A DNA stretch of 64,000 nucleotides, from the NCBI RefSeq assembly GCF_023278565.1, contig NC_064682.1, forward strand, positions 3,224,001-3,288,000. Reading direction: 5' to 3'. How positions within the stretch are numbered: position 1 is the first letter of the stretch; each line of letters begins with the position of its first letter. The position numbers and the translations under genes were made by a program. The notes below the pieces were generated by a model, which was given only the letters and a program-made list of their open reading frames with translations, searched no databases and was not told the origin of the DNA. This document shows positions 1 through 11,189 of this stretch, piece by piece. This stretch comes from Colletotrichum lupini (Eukaryota; Ascomycota; Sordariomycetes; Glomerellales; Glomerellaceae).

Positions 1-3000
1 AGGTATATAAGAAGTATAAAAATAGTAAGGAAAAAAATAAGAGATTTATACCGAGCTTATACTTATAGTTCTTCGCTTTTTATAAAGGAACTGCCCTTAT
101 TAATAACGACGATAATAATATTATAATTTAATACTTTAATAGCCTCGATTTTAACTATAAGGATAACTACGAGGACGAAGTCTAGATCTTAATAGCATAT
201 CTTATAATTACTACTAGCGGTAGAACCCTTATAAATATCCTCGCTACTTAAGTAATAGAGTATAGCCTTATTAATACTACCTCTATTAATAAGTTAACTA
301 AGCCTATAGAACTAGTAACCTCTTTCTTATTAAATAAGAAATACTCGTTAAGGGATTTCTAAGGTATTATATTTAATACCGGCGCTATAGAATTCTTAAC
401 TACGGGCTACCCTTAACTCTTCGTATTATAATAATAACGACTTAAAGTTATTCTTAATACCTCTAGAGCTAGTAAAGTAGGTATTTAATTTAGTAATAAT
501 AAACCTATAAGGTTATTAAGATCTATAGTCGTTAGTACCTTATTTAGTAATATTACTTTTTACGTCTTACTAACTAATACTCCTTTTTTATACTACTTAA
601 GGGATATAAATAAGCTAGGAGTATACTTTAATAATATTAATAACTTACTAATTAAGGGAGATATTATAGTACTTATTATTTATAAATAGGGATACCCTTA
701 GCTTCTACTCCTTAATAATAAAAAAGCTATTACTAACTACTTAATAAAAGGTAAATTGCGCTACTTATATTAGTACTTCGGCTACCCTTCGGTTCTTTAT
801 TTCCTAAAGCTACTCTAGTAATTTAGTAACGATATAAAAATCGTAGCCCTCGAAAAGCTTATAAAGATTTACTAATAATACTAACTTAACGCTACTACCC
901 CTAGCTAATTTAAATTTACTTTAGAAAATAATTACGATTTTAACTATAAAGTTATAATTAACGTAATATACTTAATAGATTATAAGGGTACTAACCGACT
1001 AGTACTTTACGTTATTAATACTACTACTTCTTTTTAAATAGTAAGGTTCCTTACGAATATAACTACGAAGTATATATAAGAGGCTCTTTAGCTATATTAA
1101 ATCGACGTCTACCTCGGTCCGCTAAACTAGATTATTATAGATATTAATAAGAACTTTAGTATTATAAAATTTAAATTTTCTACTAAATCTATATCTATTA
1201 AAGTTAAAAAAGTACTTATTAAAGCTTATAATAGTATTAGTAAGGCTAAGAAATACTACGTAGTACTTAAAAGGGTATATAATATTATTTAAAATAAGTA
1301 TTTATTAATAAGCGCGGAGGCTATACTTTAGGCCGTAATTAAAGTAGTTAATAATATAGTTAGCTTAAATAGCCTCGTTTTTATACTCCTCGTTTTTAAA
1401 GCTTTTTTACGTACTTCTAATAAATCTCTATTATTACTAAATATTACCTAACGTATAAAGGTAGTTAAGAAAATAATAAAAGAAGTCCGTAGACTTTATA
1501 TTAGTAAGTAAATAAGCGAGGTACTAGCTACTTAAAACGGACTAAATATTTTTTATACTATTAATTTATTACTATAGTTAGATATTAAAGTCTAGTGAGA
1601 AAGTAAGGGATAAAAAGGCCTATTTAAGCTCGTTTTAATAAATAATACTACTTATATAATAAAATTACCTCACGGCCTAATAAACTTCCGGGCTACTATA
1701 ATTAAACCCTAGTACTTAGAAAAGGTCGACCCCGAGCTACCGGCTATAATAATAAAGCACGTTAACCGCTTACTAATCCCCGTAATTAATTAATTAATTA
1801 ATAATAGCGCCGCTATAAACGAAGTTTTTAATAAAATCGTTATTATAATTAATAACGACCCTTTATTACGGAGTAAGAGGATTAAAAAAATATTAATACG
1901 GCGCGGCTATAATAATACTTTTATAACTACGACTTATTTTATATTTAAAAAAGAGGTAAATCTTAAACTAGCTACTAAGCTTTATAATAAAAGTATTATT
2001 ACTACCCTAGGAGCACTTTTTATAAAATCTACTAATAAGGAGCTTTTAGAATTAGTAAAGAGAGGGGTAATTAAATTTATTTAACTTAGCCCTAAATATA
2101 GGGATATAAGGATATTTAAATCTCGATTCGTTAATAAAATTAAAAACCTAGGACTTAACTTTATTAAAAAGTCTTACTTAGTTATATAAGGGTATAATAA
2201 CGAGGGGAAGAAAGAGATCCTTATATAGTTATTAATAATTTAAAGAACTAATTAATATCTAATCCTCGCCCTAGCCCCGACCTTAATTTAAGAAGGCTAC
2301 GTCGTTTAGCTATAAAATATTACCTAAGTATATATATAATCGAGCTAACCTCTTTACTATAAGGTTTTTACTTAATTACTAGCTTAGATCCGTTATTTAT
2401 ACCCTAAAGGCACTATTCTATACGTCGTATAGTTATTATATAGTTTCGTAAAATTTAATACCTATTAATAAGTAATATATAGTAAGTATTATTCAAAAAT
2501 ACTCTAAATAATAATATTTATATTCGATCTATACTTATTAATCTCAATAGAAAAAAGCGGATTATTTAGTATTATTAATATATAGACCGATAATACTATT
2601 AAATTATTAAATAAGACTTTTAGTTAAAAAAAAGAAACCGAGCTTAAGCGCACTAAGCTACTAGCTAAACTAAAATAATAACTATCGGCTAATAAGTTAT
2701 TTATTTTTAATAGTAAGATTATCTTATTAAAAAGTATTAATATAGTGCTTAAATAAAAGAACTAAGGGAAGAAGCTTAAGTAAGTTAACCCCTCGGTATT
2801 AAATACTAAATAATAATTCGTTAAGTAGCGAGCTCGAGGTACTTATATTATATTAATTTACTAACTAAAAATAGCTTTTAATACGTCGTTTATTACTTAA
2901 TACTAAGTAGATCCGTTATTTACTAACTACGCTACGCTAAACCGTTATATTAAATAATAAATAAATTACTTAGACCGAGGGCTTATATTCGTATTATTAG

Positions 3001-3970
3001 ATCTAACTATAGCTAAACTTTTCGTTTTTATAAATAGGTTATTTATAAATAACGCTAATTATACCTTATAACTAGGTTATATTATTATCTTTACGAATAA
3101 AGAATAAACTAATAAGAGCTTTACGATTAATAATAATATTATTTACTATAGCTTTATAAAGAGCAAAAGGATTACCTAGAGCGTACTAATATTAAAAGTT
3201 TATAGAATAGTTATAAGTATTAACGTTACCTATACTATCTTAACTACCCTAGACCTTATTATTAAATAACTTAACGTTCTAAAGATCCCTATTATAATTT
3301 ATATAAATTTATACTTATTATATAAATACCTTATTAAGCTAAGTACTACGAAAGAAAAGCGCCTTATAATAAATATTATAATATTTAAGTAATTATACGA
3401 ACGCCGCGAGCTCTATAAGATTTATTAAATTAATAGCGACGATAACCTAGCTAACGGGTTTATAAAGAGTATACCGAACAAGTCCCTTAAATAATTCGTT
3501 AGTAAAGGAATTATTATAGTTAAGATAGAAAAATAGGTAATACGTAATTAAAATAGTAATATATTATAAATAATAAGTCGTTTAGCGAATATATACGCTT
3601 CTCGGGCTTCGGCTTAAAGAGAAACGTACGTATTCGGGGCGTAGTTAGACTAATAAAAAGCTCTTTTTTAACTACGCTAGATTTAATAATTTCCGAGGAG
3701 TTTAGGTATATAAATTATATATATTAGAGGATTAGGAAATAATTAGAAAGAGGGGATACTAAAATTTTTATATAAATAATTATAATAAAAGCTATATTAA
3801 AATTTTAGTATATAGCTTTAAGTACTTCTAAATAGGGGATTAACTATAGATTTTATTACTAATTCTTATTAGCGGGGGACCTAGCCCCTATTCTAGCCTT
3901 TTCTATTATAAAAGTAGAAAACTACTAATATTAGATTACGAGGTAAAAAAGGGGCCCTATTAGGTAGTTG
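1..3970 (+). mobile_element. RIP-degraded Ty1/copia retrotransposon, 5' end outside window
   Basis: This block is extremely AT-rich and TpA-saturated, with no long ORF. A copia pol polyprotein can still be read on the plus strand through stop codons. A protease motif reads F-N-T-G-A at 372-386 (expected D-T-G-A). The RT region around 2114-2260 reads like the K-S-R-F-V-N...Y-N-(D)-E-G-K-K-E-I-L stretch of fungal copia elements. The RT catalytic motif reads T-D-N-T at 2586-2597 (T-D-D-T expected, D to N by G-to-A). RNase H reads R-A-R-G-T-Y at 2829-2846. The order PR-(IN)-RT-RH is copia. A purine-rich run (AGAAAGAGGGGA) near 3745-3756 followed by TACTAAAATT may be the polypurine tract and start of a mutated 3' LTR, but no second LTR is in the window to confirm it. 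The element is not functional. Confidence 0.85.
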
Positions 3971-4775
3971 GGTAGGGGTAGTAAGTAGGCAGTCTAGGCC
4001 CGTGTAGACGGACCCTTCTACCTACCTATACCCACTGAGGGACCGCGGGCTCTGCCCACGATCTTCCCCTCCTATACACACGCAATAGACCTATACTGAC
4101 CTATTGACCTAGTCGCAACCAAAAGGTCTGACCTGCCTACGTGTATACCAACATACCTGATTGATCACGACATGCCGATAAGCGATGGCGTAGTTGAACA
4201 CCGTTGTTCCCGCTCAGTATTTCCGAGCAAATTCTTTGCAAAGACCAATTGCAGAGGGCTTTATGCACTGTTTCAGTGCTATACATGCGTATCTTTGATC
4301 TCTTATGGTCGGAGAAGTTGTGGATGTGCAGACTCTAATCTCAAGTAATCTTGAGGTTCTTGTTTTCTTCCCTGATAATACGGCAAAGGAAAGGTAAAAG
4401 CAGCAATGTCTTTTCAGCAGGAAAACTTCAAGTTGTATCATTATTGGACGCCTTCACAGCCCTGATAGCTGGCTTAATGGGAATGCGGTTATCCGAAATC
4501 GGAAAACTGTTTGTGCTGTTGGGGATTGCCCACCGTTATCGGCTCCGCGTCAACGTCTTGACGCCGGGAAGCTCTCATCACGCCATGCGGGACCAGCCTC
4601 CACTCAGATCTAAGAATCGAAGATTCCTACAAGACCATCGAGGCTCGAGAGCAGCGCTTTGATAACTCGCTTTCGCAGAGGAGTATGCGACGTGCCAGAG
4701 TCATCATCATTCCTCTGGTTTCCAACTTTCATCCTTCTTAGAGACCCCGACATTGACTTGAGTCGACCACCTACC
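3971..4775. other. Intergenic, transition out of AT-rich block
   Basis: Base composition returns to normal at about 3970. Short ORFs here (for example 4351-4662) have no family resemblance, and I see no supported gene. The last few hundred bases presumably hold the promoter of the downstream dioxygenase. Confidence 0.5.
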
Positions 4776-6317
4776 ATGGCCGCAATTGCAGTAGACCAAA
4801 CCCCCAAAACCACTGTTAGGGGCACTGAACAAAGATCTCAAGTTCACAACGCGTCGCCTTCGCTGCCTTTTGAGGCTTTTGATGTTCCGAGTCAGCAGGA
4901 CACCGCCGACTTTGGGCTGCCGTGGTCGGCAAGCTTTCCTCTCGGACTTAAAGCAAGCAAGACCCTCAATCTCTCCGAAAGCATTCATGCGATCAAAAAT
5001 TTCGCCCATTCTGGGAATCTGAGCAGTCTGATCAAACAACATGGGGGAGCGATTCTTATTCGTGGCCTCCCGATAGGAACACCTCATGACTATAGCAAGG
5101 TCGCGCACGCATTTGGCTTTCGTCCTCATGTAGAGGTTGGACGTCCGCCACTGCGGACCATTCTGGCTCCTAATGTCAAGACAGCAAACGAGGGGTAAGT
5201 AGTAAAAATGCAAACGACTCCCAGCGTCGATCTCTACTCAATACCCGAGAGCAAAGCGATGTCTTGTCATTCGAATTCCATGAAGTAAGGTGGACTGACG
5301 TGAAGTAGTCCACCAGAACTGCCAATTTGGCCCCATAGCGAATATGGTTGGTCCACAATCAACCCATCGTGGCTGACTTTCAGTGCACTCCAAATTCCAG
5401 AATCCGGTATGCTCTGAAGCATAGCATAGCTAGTTACGAGCCTCGGCACTAACCACAAAGCAGGCGGCGCCACACCCATCACCTCAGCTATCTACATTGC
5501 TCATAAGTTGTCACGTCTCAAGCCTCAGTTCCTCTCGAACCTTCTGAACAAGGGTGTAAAATACGTCTATCGCTACACAACCAAGCCACTCGTCTCCAAC
5601 ACCGGGACGAGCGTTCGTGGCGCTTACGGTCAGGAGGTCAGAGACGAAGATGACGAAGCCGCGGCCCGACGCAAGATAGAGGCTGAAGTTCGACGCCACA
5701 GCAACCGATTCGAGTGGCACGACGACGGTAGCTTGAGCGTGACGCATATTGTCCCTGGTAAGTTATGAAGGAATCCTTCTGCCAGTTCTAGACCAAATGC
5801 CTCACTGGGCCACAGACTGACACAATGGCGAAGCCGTTCGCATCCATGATCCTACAGGGGCAACTGTATTCTTCGGCAATGTCACCTCCGCCTGGGGCCG
5901 TAGTCGCCATCATGGTGCGACAAGACCTCCCTTCCGCGGCGATGACGGGTCGTATCATCCTCCTCCGACATATGGCGATGATACGCCCATCGATGTTGAG
6001 GACTTGGACCTGCTGCTGAAACTCGCGGAAGAGGGTGCCGTAGATGTCGAGTGGCAGAAGGGAGATCTGGTGCTTCTTGATGTGAGTATTTGCCTGTGGG
6101 ATTTGTGACGCTAGCACGATGTGGCTGACACGAGAGGCGCTTCCCACAGAACTACGCCGTGATGCACTCCCGCAAGCCGTGGAAGGGGCAGCGCCAGGTC
6201 CTCGCTGCTCTGTGGGACGATGACGGAAGGATCAGGGATTTTCCAGAAGGCTTGGAACTGCTGAAAGGTAGTCCTAGGGTCCCTCGGACGGAGTTCGATG
6301 AGAATGAAGGACGTTGA
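4776..6317 (+). CDS. TauD/TfdA-family Fe(II)/2-oxoglutarate dioxygenase
   Basis: Five exons: 4776-5194, 5309-5406, 5464-5757, 5834-6081, 6150-6317, giving 408 aa. Splice phases are consistent throughout; the second acceptor could also be 5460. The start is the ATG in the context CTACCATGG. The protein carries the family's metal-binding H-x-D/E motif as H-S-E followed by YGWS (H about 149, E about 151), the G-G-A-T-P-I-T-S strand, and the distal His plus 2-oxoglutarate-binding Arg in N-Y-A-V-M-H-S-R-K-P-W near residue 359. All key residues are present, so it should be active as a soluble hydroxylase or desaturase of a small molecule. The family includes taurine dioxygenase and clavaminate synthase-like enzymes, and the substrate cannot be read from sequence. 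It sits between two RIP islands together with a P450, which fits accessory metabolism. Confidence 0.85.
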
Positions 6318-6622
6318 TAATCGGCCTTCGAGGCCCTGATTGGTTGAAGAGTCTAGTTTCACGAACATCGTCCCCGTGCGTGGATGATCGTGGCCACGGC
6401 GTGACTAGTCAACAATTGGCCAAGCGTACTACCCCGTTCACTTGATATGAAGAGGCAGATCTGCTTCCGCTTGGACGGCATGAAAAGCTCTGCCCAACTT
6501 CATTCTTAGAAGGAATTGCAACTTGGACAAATCTTCAGTGGAATGTATTACTACTTTCTATTGAAAACCTAGCTCAGACATTGCTCTAACAGACTAAAAT
6601 TCAAGACGCCTCTTCCTCGATT
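6318..6622. other. Convergent intergenic spacer
   Basis: About 300 bp between two genes whose 3' ends face each other. It should hold both terminators. No further gene or repeat seen. Confidence 0.5.
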
Positions 6623-7855
6623 TTAGGACGGGCAAGTAGCCCTCTTGACCCTCTTTGCGCTAGTCTCTTCGACCTCCGCCAATCCAAACCAGCCACAAGC
6701 GGAATCGAAGAGGGCGTCGAAGCCGTTATAGAACATCCTGCCAGTGTTGATGAAAGGCACGTTGGGTGCCACGGGTGGATCCTCCAGAACGAATCCCAAG
6801 GGCTGCATTGTCGCTGGATTGGGCTTACCCGCACCCTGGGCAGTGACGTTGTAAGTCGCAATGGGGTTCTTTTCGTTGGGAATGTGAACCACCACAACGG
6901 TTCCCTTGGCAGCAACCTGAGGGTGTGTCTTGATAGCCTTGGATGTGACATTCTTGAAGTGCGATCTGACGTCTTTGTTAACCCGAAGGAACGCCTGGGG
7001 AATACCAGTGTCGAAAAGAGCTGGGCCATGGTCGTAGGGCGAGTCGTTAACTTTGATGGCCATGTTCACCATGTTCCAGTCGATGGTGGAGTTGGATCCG
7101 GATCGGACGTCGAGCTGCGTCTTGCAGAATCCTTCGGTGTTCTCGCTCGTGAGACCAACCTCGACGCCATCTTTGCCCAGAACGTAGCCCTGGTGAATCG
7201 TACTCTTCACAGGTCGACCGCCGATAGACGCGATGTTGATCAGAGACACCTTATCAGGCAGGGCATCGGGCTGCTCGCTGCTCCATCTACCGAAGCCGAC
7301 ACCCATGTAGTGGATATCCTTGGGGTACATTGTGATGTTGGACTTCTGCGCTTCCGTGCAGGAGCCCTGGGTCTTCCATGCGCGGCAGATACTGGCTTCG
7401 GTGACGATCAGGATAGGAACGGAGGCAACGACATCTTCGCCAATCGTGCGTTCATCTACCATTGCGGGGAAAGTGAGGTTCGCATTGACCCAGTAGCCTT
7501 GCCACAGTCTACCGCTGGAAGACAGATATTCGTTTCCGGGCTTGGATTTGTCGAACGTTGTTTTCGCGTCGAAACCGAGAACGCCGGCACCGATCATGAC
7601 GCCAGTAGAACCGGTGTCCATGCCGGCAGACTTGATGGTCACCGCCTTCATGTTAAGCGTCTCCAAGTCTTTGGTCATGACCGTAAATGTAAGTGAGGGC
7701 GTGGTGTTGATGTCAGGAAACTTGTTGATGAAGGGGATGAAGGCGGTATTATTTTCCGTGGCCCTCGGGTATACTGGGGGTCCTGACGCCGGGCATGTTG
7801 CCGCCGCGGCCAACTCTAACAGAGCCGAGATGGCTAGAGAGGTAGAGAAGTGCAT
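6623..7855 (-). CDS. Secreted pepsin-fold (aspartic protease-like) protein
   Basis: Single-exon 410-aa protein. Residues 1-19 form a signal peptide (hydrophobic core AISALLELAAAA). Two D-T-G motifs lie about 200 residues apart, D80-T-G-S-T and D282-T-G-I, the spacing and layout of a bilobal A1-type aspartic protease. The sequence around them is divergent: the second motif lacks the usual T/S after DTG, and the typical pepsin flap Tyr is not obvious. Several N-x-S/T sites and at least six Cys fit secretion. A basic tail ends in ATCPS. It may be a true protease or an inactive pepsin-fold secreted protein. A TTAAATA box lies about 75 bp upstream of the ATG. Confidence 0.7.
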   Translation of the reverse strand: MHFSTSLAISALLELAAAATCPASGPPVYPRATENNTAFIPFINKFPDINTTPSLTFTVMTKDLETLNMKAVTIKSAGMDTGSTGVMIGAGVLGFDAKTTFDKSKPGNEYLSSSGRLWQGYWVNANLTFPAMVDERTIGEDVVASVPILIVTEASICRAWKTQGSCTEAQKSNITMYPKDIHYMGVGFGRWSSEQPDALPDKVSLINIASIGGRPVKSTIHQGYVLGKDGVEVGLTSENTEGFCKTQLDVRSGSNSTIDWNMVNMAIKVNDSPYDHGPALFDTGIPQAFLRVNKDVRSHFKNVTSKAIKTHPQVAAKGTVVVVHIPNEKNPIATYNVTAQGAGKPNPATMQPLGFVLEDPPVAPNVPFINTGRMFYNGFDALFDSACGWFGLAEVEETSAKRVKRATCPS

Positions 7856-8624
7856 TTTTTATGATGAAGATGATAGGGATGATGAGCTTGATGGAGAGAT
7901 GAATAGATGCTGATGCTACGTGGTCCTGGCCGGTATTTAACGAGATTCGATCTGCAAACCTTCAAGTGCAGTAATCTCTCTCGGAAACCTTGAAATATGT
8001 CGCATCTAGAATACGCCCATCAGCTATGCCGTAGCTGAGGCTCAGCTGAATGTCTAAGAGACTCGTGGCGCCGAGACGAACGAAAACGTGGCATCCAGTT
8101 CCATGGGAAATAGCCAGATCTGGATGGAATTCTAATGGGAAATGTGGTGAGAAGCGTGGTCGAGCCACAAGCCATGTGTGGAATGCCGGAACCGGCGATA
8201 GTCGGCGTGGTGTTGGTCTGGGCCTCCACACCTCCGCAAACTATAATGAGACTTGGCCTTTTGGATCCCCAACCTAAAGCGATGCTAATGTCCAGCGGAC
8301 AAGAAAAGAAAAAGAACACCTCCGCGGCCGCGCTTGATCTTTGGGATGAAAGCAGCAGCAGCAATCGTATATCATCCTCTCAAGAAGAAAGAGACGTCCC
8401 TAGAGCCCTAGGAAACCTTTCGATACCCACAATCTAGAGCGAGTCTAGCTTCTTTGATTTGCATGACGGAATTAGACTTTATTTCAATCAAAATTCCATG
8501 CTCCATCAAGGTCCACTGCCTTCGGCGAAATTCGACGCCATTGAAAGTCAATGGGAACCCCGGCGACTTTCTTCCGGCATAACATTAAACAACAACATCA
8601 ACTCGTTAGAATACTACAGTCTAG
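7856..8624. other. Promoter region of the pepsin-fold gene and 3' flank of the P450
   Basis: Both flanking genes are on the minus strand, so this holds the upstream region of the pepsin-fold gene and the P450 terminator. Overlapping short ORFs here show no family features. Confidence 0.5.
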
Positions 8625-10355
8625 TCACTCAAACCTCTTCAGCCATGCGTCTGCCTTTGTCCATTCCTCAACAATATGCTTCTGCCGATCCTCGCCACGC
8701 ACTTTGAAGCTGACCTCAAAAGCCTTTGGCCCAGTCAGGATCGCATCTTTGAAAGCAGTCTGCATCGAAGTATCCGGCATCGTATCCCCCGCCACGACAT
8801 CGAAGCACCAAAGTAGCTTGGACATGGTCATCAGCATGCTGTTCTCAGCCATGCGCTGACCGGCGCAGATCCTTCTTCCGGCCCCGAAGCTGTAAGTAGG
8901 CCGACGGGATTGATCTTCGGTGGCCGCCTTGGATTCCTGATTGCAGTTTTTGACACCCAGTGGATTCTTCATGAATCGCTCGGGTTCGAAAGTGTCTGGG
9001 TCCTCGTACTCGTCTGAATCATGGTTGATTGCCCATATGTTCATGAGAATTGTAGTTTCAGCGGGGAGGTTGTAGCCCTTGTAAACATCGTCGCGAGTTG
9101 TTGCATGAGGGATAGCCATGGGAAACCCTGGCCGCCACCTGAGAGTCTTCAGAGCGAGTTAGACCATGGACAGACGTTCATGTTTAACGAAAAGAAATCG
9201 AAAGAGAGACAGACTGACCTCAAGAAAACAAGCCTTGATATAAGGCAAAATTTCTGCAGTCAGACGTTCAGCACGTATGCCACTCTCGCCAAATACCGCA
9301 TCCGCTTCTGCTTGAGCTCTTTTCTGGATATCAGGATACGCAGCCATTGCCAAAATAAATGTTTCAAAAGCACCGGCGGTCGTGTCCGAGCCTCCTTCCA
9401 TCAAAAAGCCGGCGATGTACTCGAGATCGAGTTCGCTGTAGCCTTCTTTTTCGTTATCACGCAAAAGCCCTGCTACGAAGCTGTCTTCGGCTTTCCCCTG
9501 GCTGATGCGTGCTTTGGCCTCCTCGAATAAGTCGTGATACAATCCGTTCTGTTTCAATTTGAGGTCTGCAGCTCTAAGTTTCCAACCTCGCCAAGGCGTC
9601 AGGAAATCCGGGACATATTTCAGAAATGGCAGCACATCGAAAGGGGGAACGGCCCCCTGATCCAGCATTCCTGCCCACTCCGCTTGGCATTCGAAGAACT
9701 TCTTAATCTTACCCTCATCGCTGAAATCCTTTCCGCGGGTGCCAAAGACGCTTGACATGATGATGGCGCCAAAGTACCGCAAAATATGGTCGTGGTAATG
9801 AGCAGGATCACACAGCAGCTCATGCATCATTTGTGATGATTCAGCGTCTTGCAACAGCAAGAGCTTATCAACTTTGTCGTCTTTCAAGAAGTCCGTAATT
9901 GTCTTCCTCTCCTTCCTCCACTTGGGACCATACCGCAAAAAGACGAGATGGATGTCACCGGGCGGGGGTAGCACGTACTCCACGATAGGCACGTACGGCC
10001 GGGACGAGTAGAGGGCCCCGCGTTGATCGAGGAGATCGCGCACGGATTGCCAGGTGTTGAGGACGACGGCTTTGTTGCTGGGTCCGAGTGACAGGCCGAC
10101 GAGGCCGTGCGATCCGTACGTGCGGCTCCATGCTGCGAACTGAATGAATGGTTTCGTCAACGGTATTTGATGGAGGTTACCGAGGAATGGTATGGTAGGA
10201 GGTCCTGGAGGAAAGTTGATGTTGGACTTGGAGGCCTGGAGGCGAGGACGTATGAGGAAGAACGCGACAAGTGCGCCTACAACGCTCAGTGCAAGTATCG
10301 AGATCGCCATTTTGAAATTCAGGGATAACACAGAGTAAGCCTGCTTCACCGCCAT
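8625..10355 (-). CDS. Cytochrome P450 monooxygenase (E-class, OrdA-like layout)
   Basis: Two exons on the minus strand (10355-9219, 9146-8625) around a 72-bp intron, 552 aa from the first ATG or 537 from the Met at codon 16 (10310). The second start puts the membrane anchor (ISILALSVVGALVAFFLI) right at the N-terminus and is more likely. P450 landmarks in order are the PPGPP hinge, I-helix E-G-G-S-D-T-T (321-326), K-helix E-T-L-R formed across the splice junction, F-x-P-E-R-F, and the haem loop F-G-A-G-R-R-I-C with Cys near 473. All are intact. It resembles class E group I fungal P450s such as O-methylsterigmatocystin oxidoreductase; the substrate is unknown. A transposon TIR begins 27 bp above the first ATG, so the native promoter is probably displaced. 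Confidence 0.9.
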
Positions 10356-10382
10356 CTAGAAATCAGGAATCACACACTGTTA

Positions 10383-10418
10383 TCCCATCGGGTGCGGATG
10401 GACAGCACTTTCGCCAAG
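10383..10418 (+). repeat. Left terminal inverted repeat of DNA transposon
   Basis: The sequence TCCCATCGGGTGCGGATG... is repeated inverted at 18857-18892 with only two transition differences over 36 bp. A TA dinucleotide (10381-10382) precedes it and TA (18893-18894) follows the partner, consistent with a TA target-site duplication. Confidence 0.85.
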
Positions 10419-10966
10419 ACCACGAAATACCCACTTTTACCTATTTTTTCCCCGCGTTAAAAGGGGTACTTAATAATACGTTACTTATCCCTCTGTTCTT
10501 TTGCTTATTATTACTACTATTATTACTATTTTAAATAATACTATAATGTTTTTTAATAATTTTAATACTTCTATCGTATTTAACGCTTTTATTATTTCCG
10601 TACGTAGCTATATAATAATTAAGGTCTACTTAAAAAACCTTATTACTACTTATAATATAAACTATATATTAAAATGCTATAATATAATAATAGTATAGTC
10701 CTACGAACCTCTAGTTACTAAGCATAGCTTTTTAAGTTCTTTTTAGCCCTTTAACGTACCGGCCCGGGCCTAAGAGGTACGGGGGCTATTAATAAGCTTA
10801 CTTAACCTATTTATATAATACGTTCTATAGGGCCTTATTAAGTAATAAGCTTAGTAAATAAATATAGCGCCGTTATTTAAAGAGGGCCCTAGGGCTAAAC
10901 GGGTTAAAATATATAAATAGAAAAAGACTTCGATAGACGAGATTTATTTTTTCTTAAGAATCTTAT

Positions 10967-11189
10967 TGTCACGAAAGGGAACTCGAGGCAGGTCGGAACG
11001 CTGCTATATTAACCTAATAGACTAAAGACTTAACGTAAAAAGGGAAAAAATAGAACAGTAGGTAGAAGCTAGCGGGCTAGCCCTTTAGGCCTAGCGGTCT
11101 AGCTCGTTACGTAACTACTAGGAGCTTAGCTTCGTAACCTAAGGCTAAGCTATAGGGCCTACAGGGCCCTAATGCCCACTACCGTAACA
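10967..11189 (-). repeat. Gypsy 3' LTR (left copy, 223 bp)
   Basis: It begins TGTCACG and ends CGTAACA, the RIP-mutated form of the inverted terminus CGTGACA. It aligns end to end without gaps to 17064-17286, and the differences are only C/T or G/A. Confidence 0.88.

Noticed and set aside
6884..7696. 270-codon plus-strand ORF
   Set aside because: Antisense shadow of the pepsin-fold gene, which has a signal peptide and two DTG motifs.
10501..10698. 65-codon ORF in the AT-rich left arm of the DNA transposon
   Set aside because: Composition is almost only Ile, Asn, Thr, Tyr and Leu, the expected translation of RIPed DNA. No motif.
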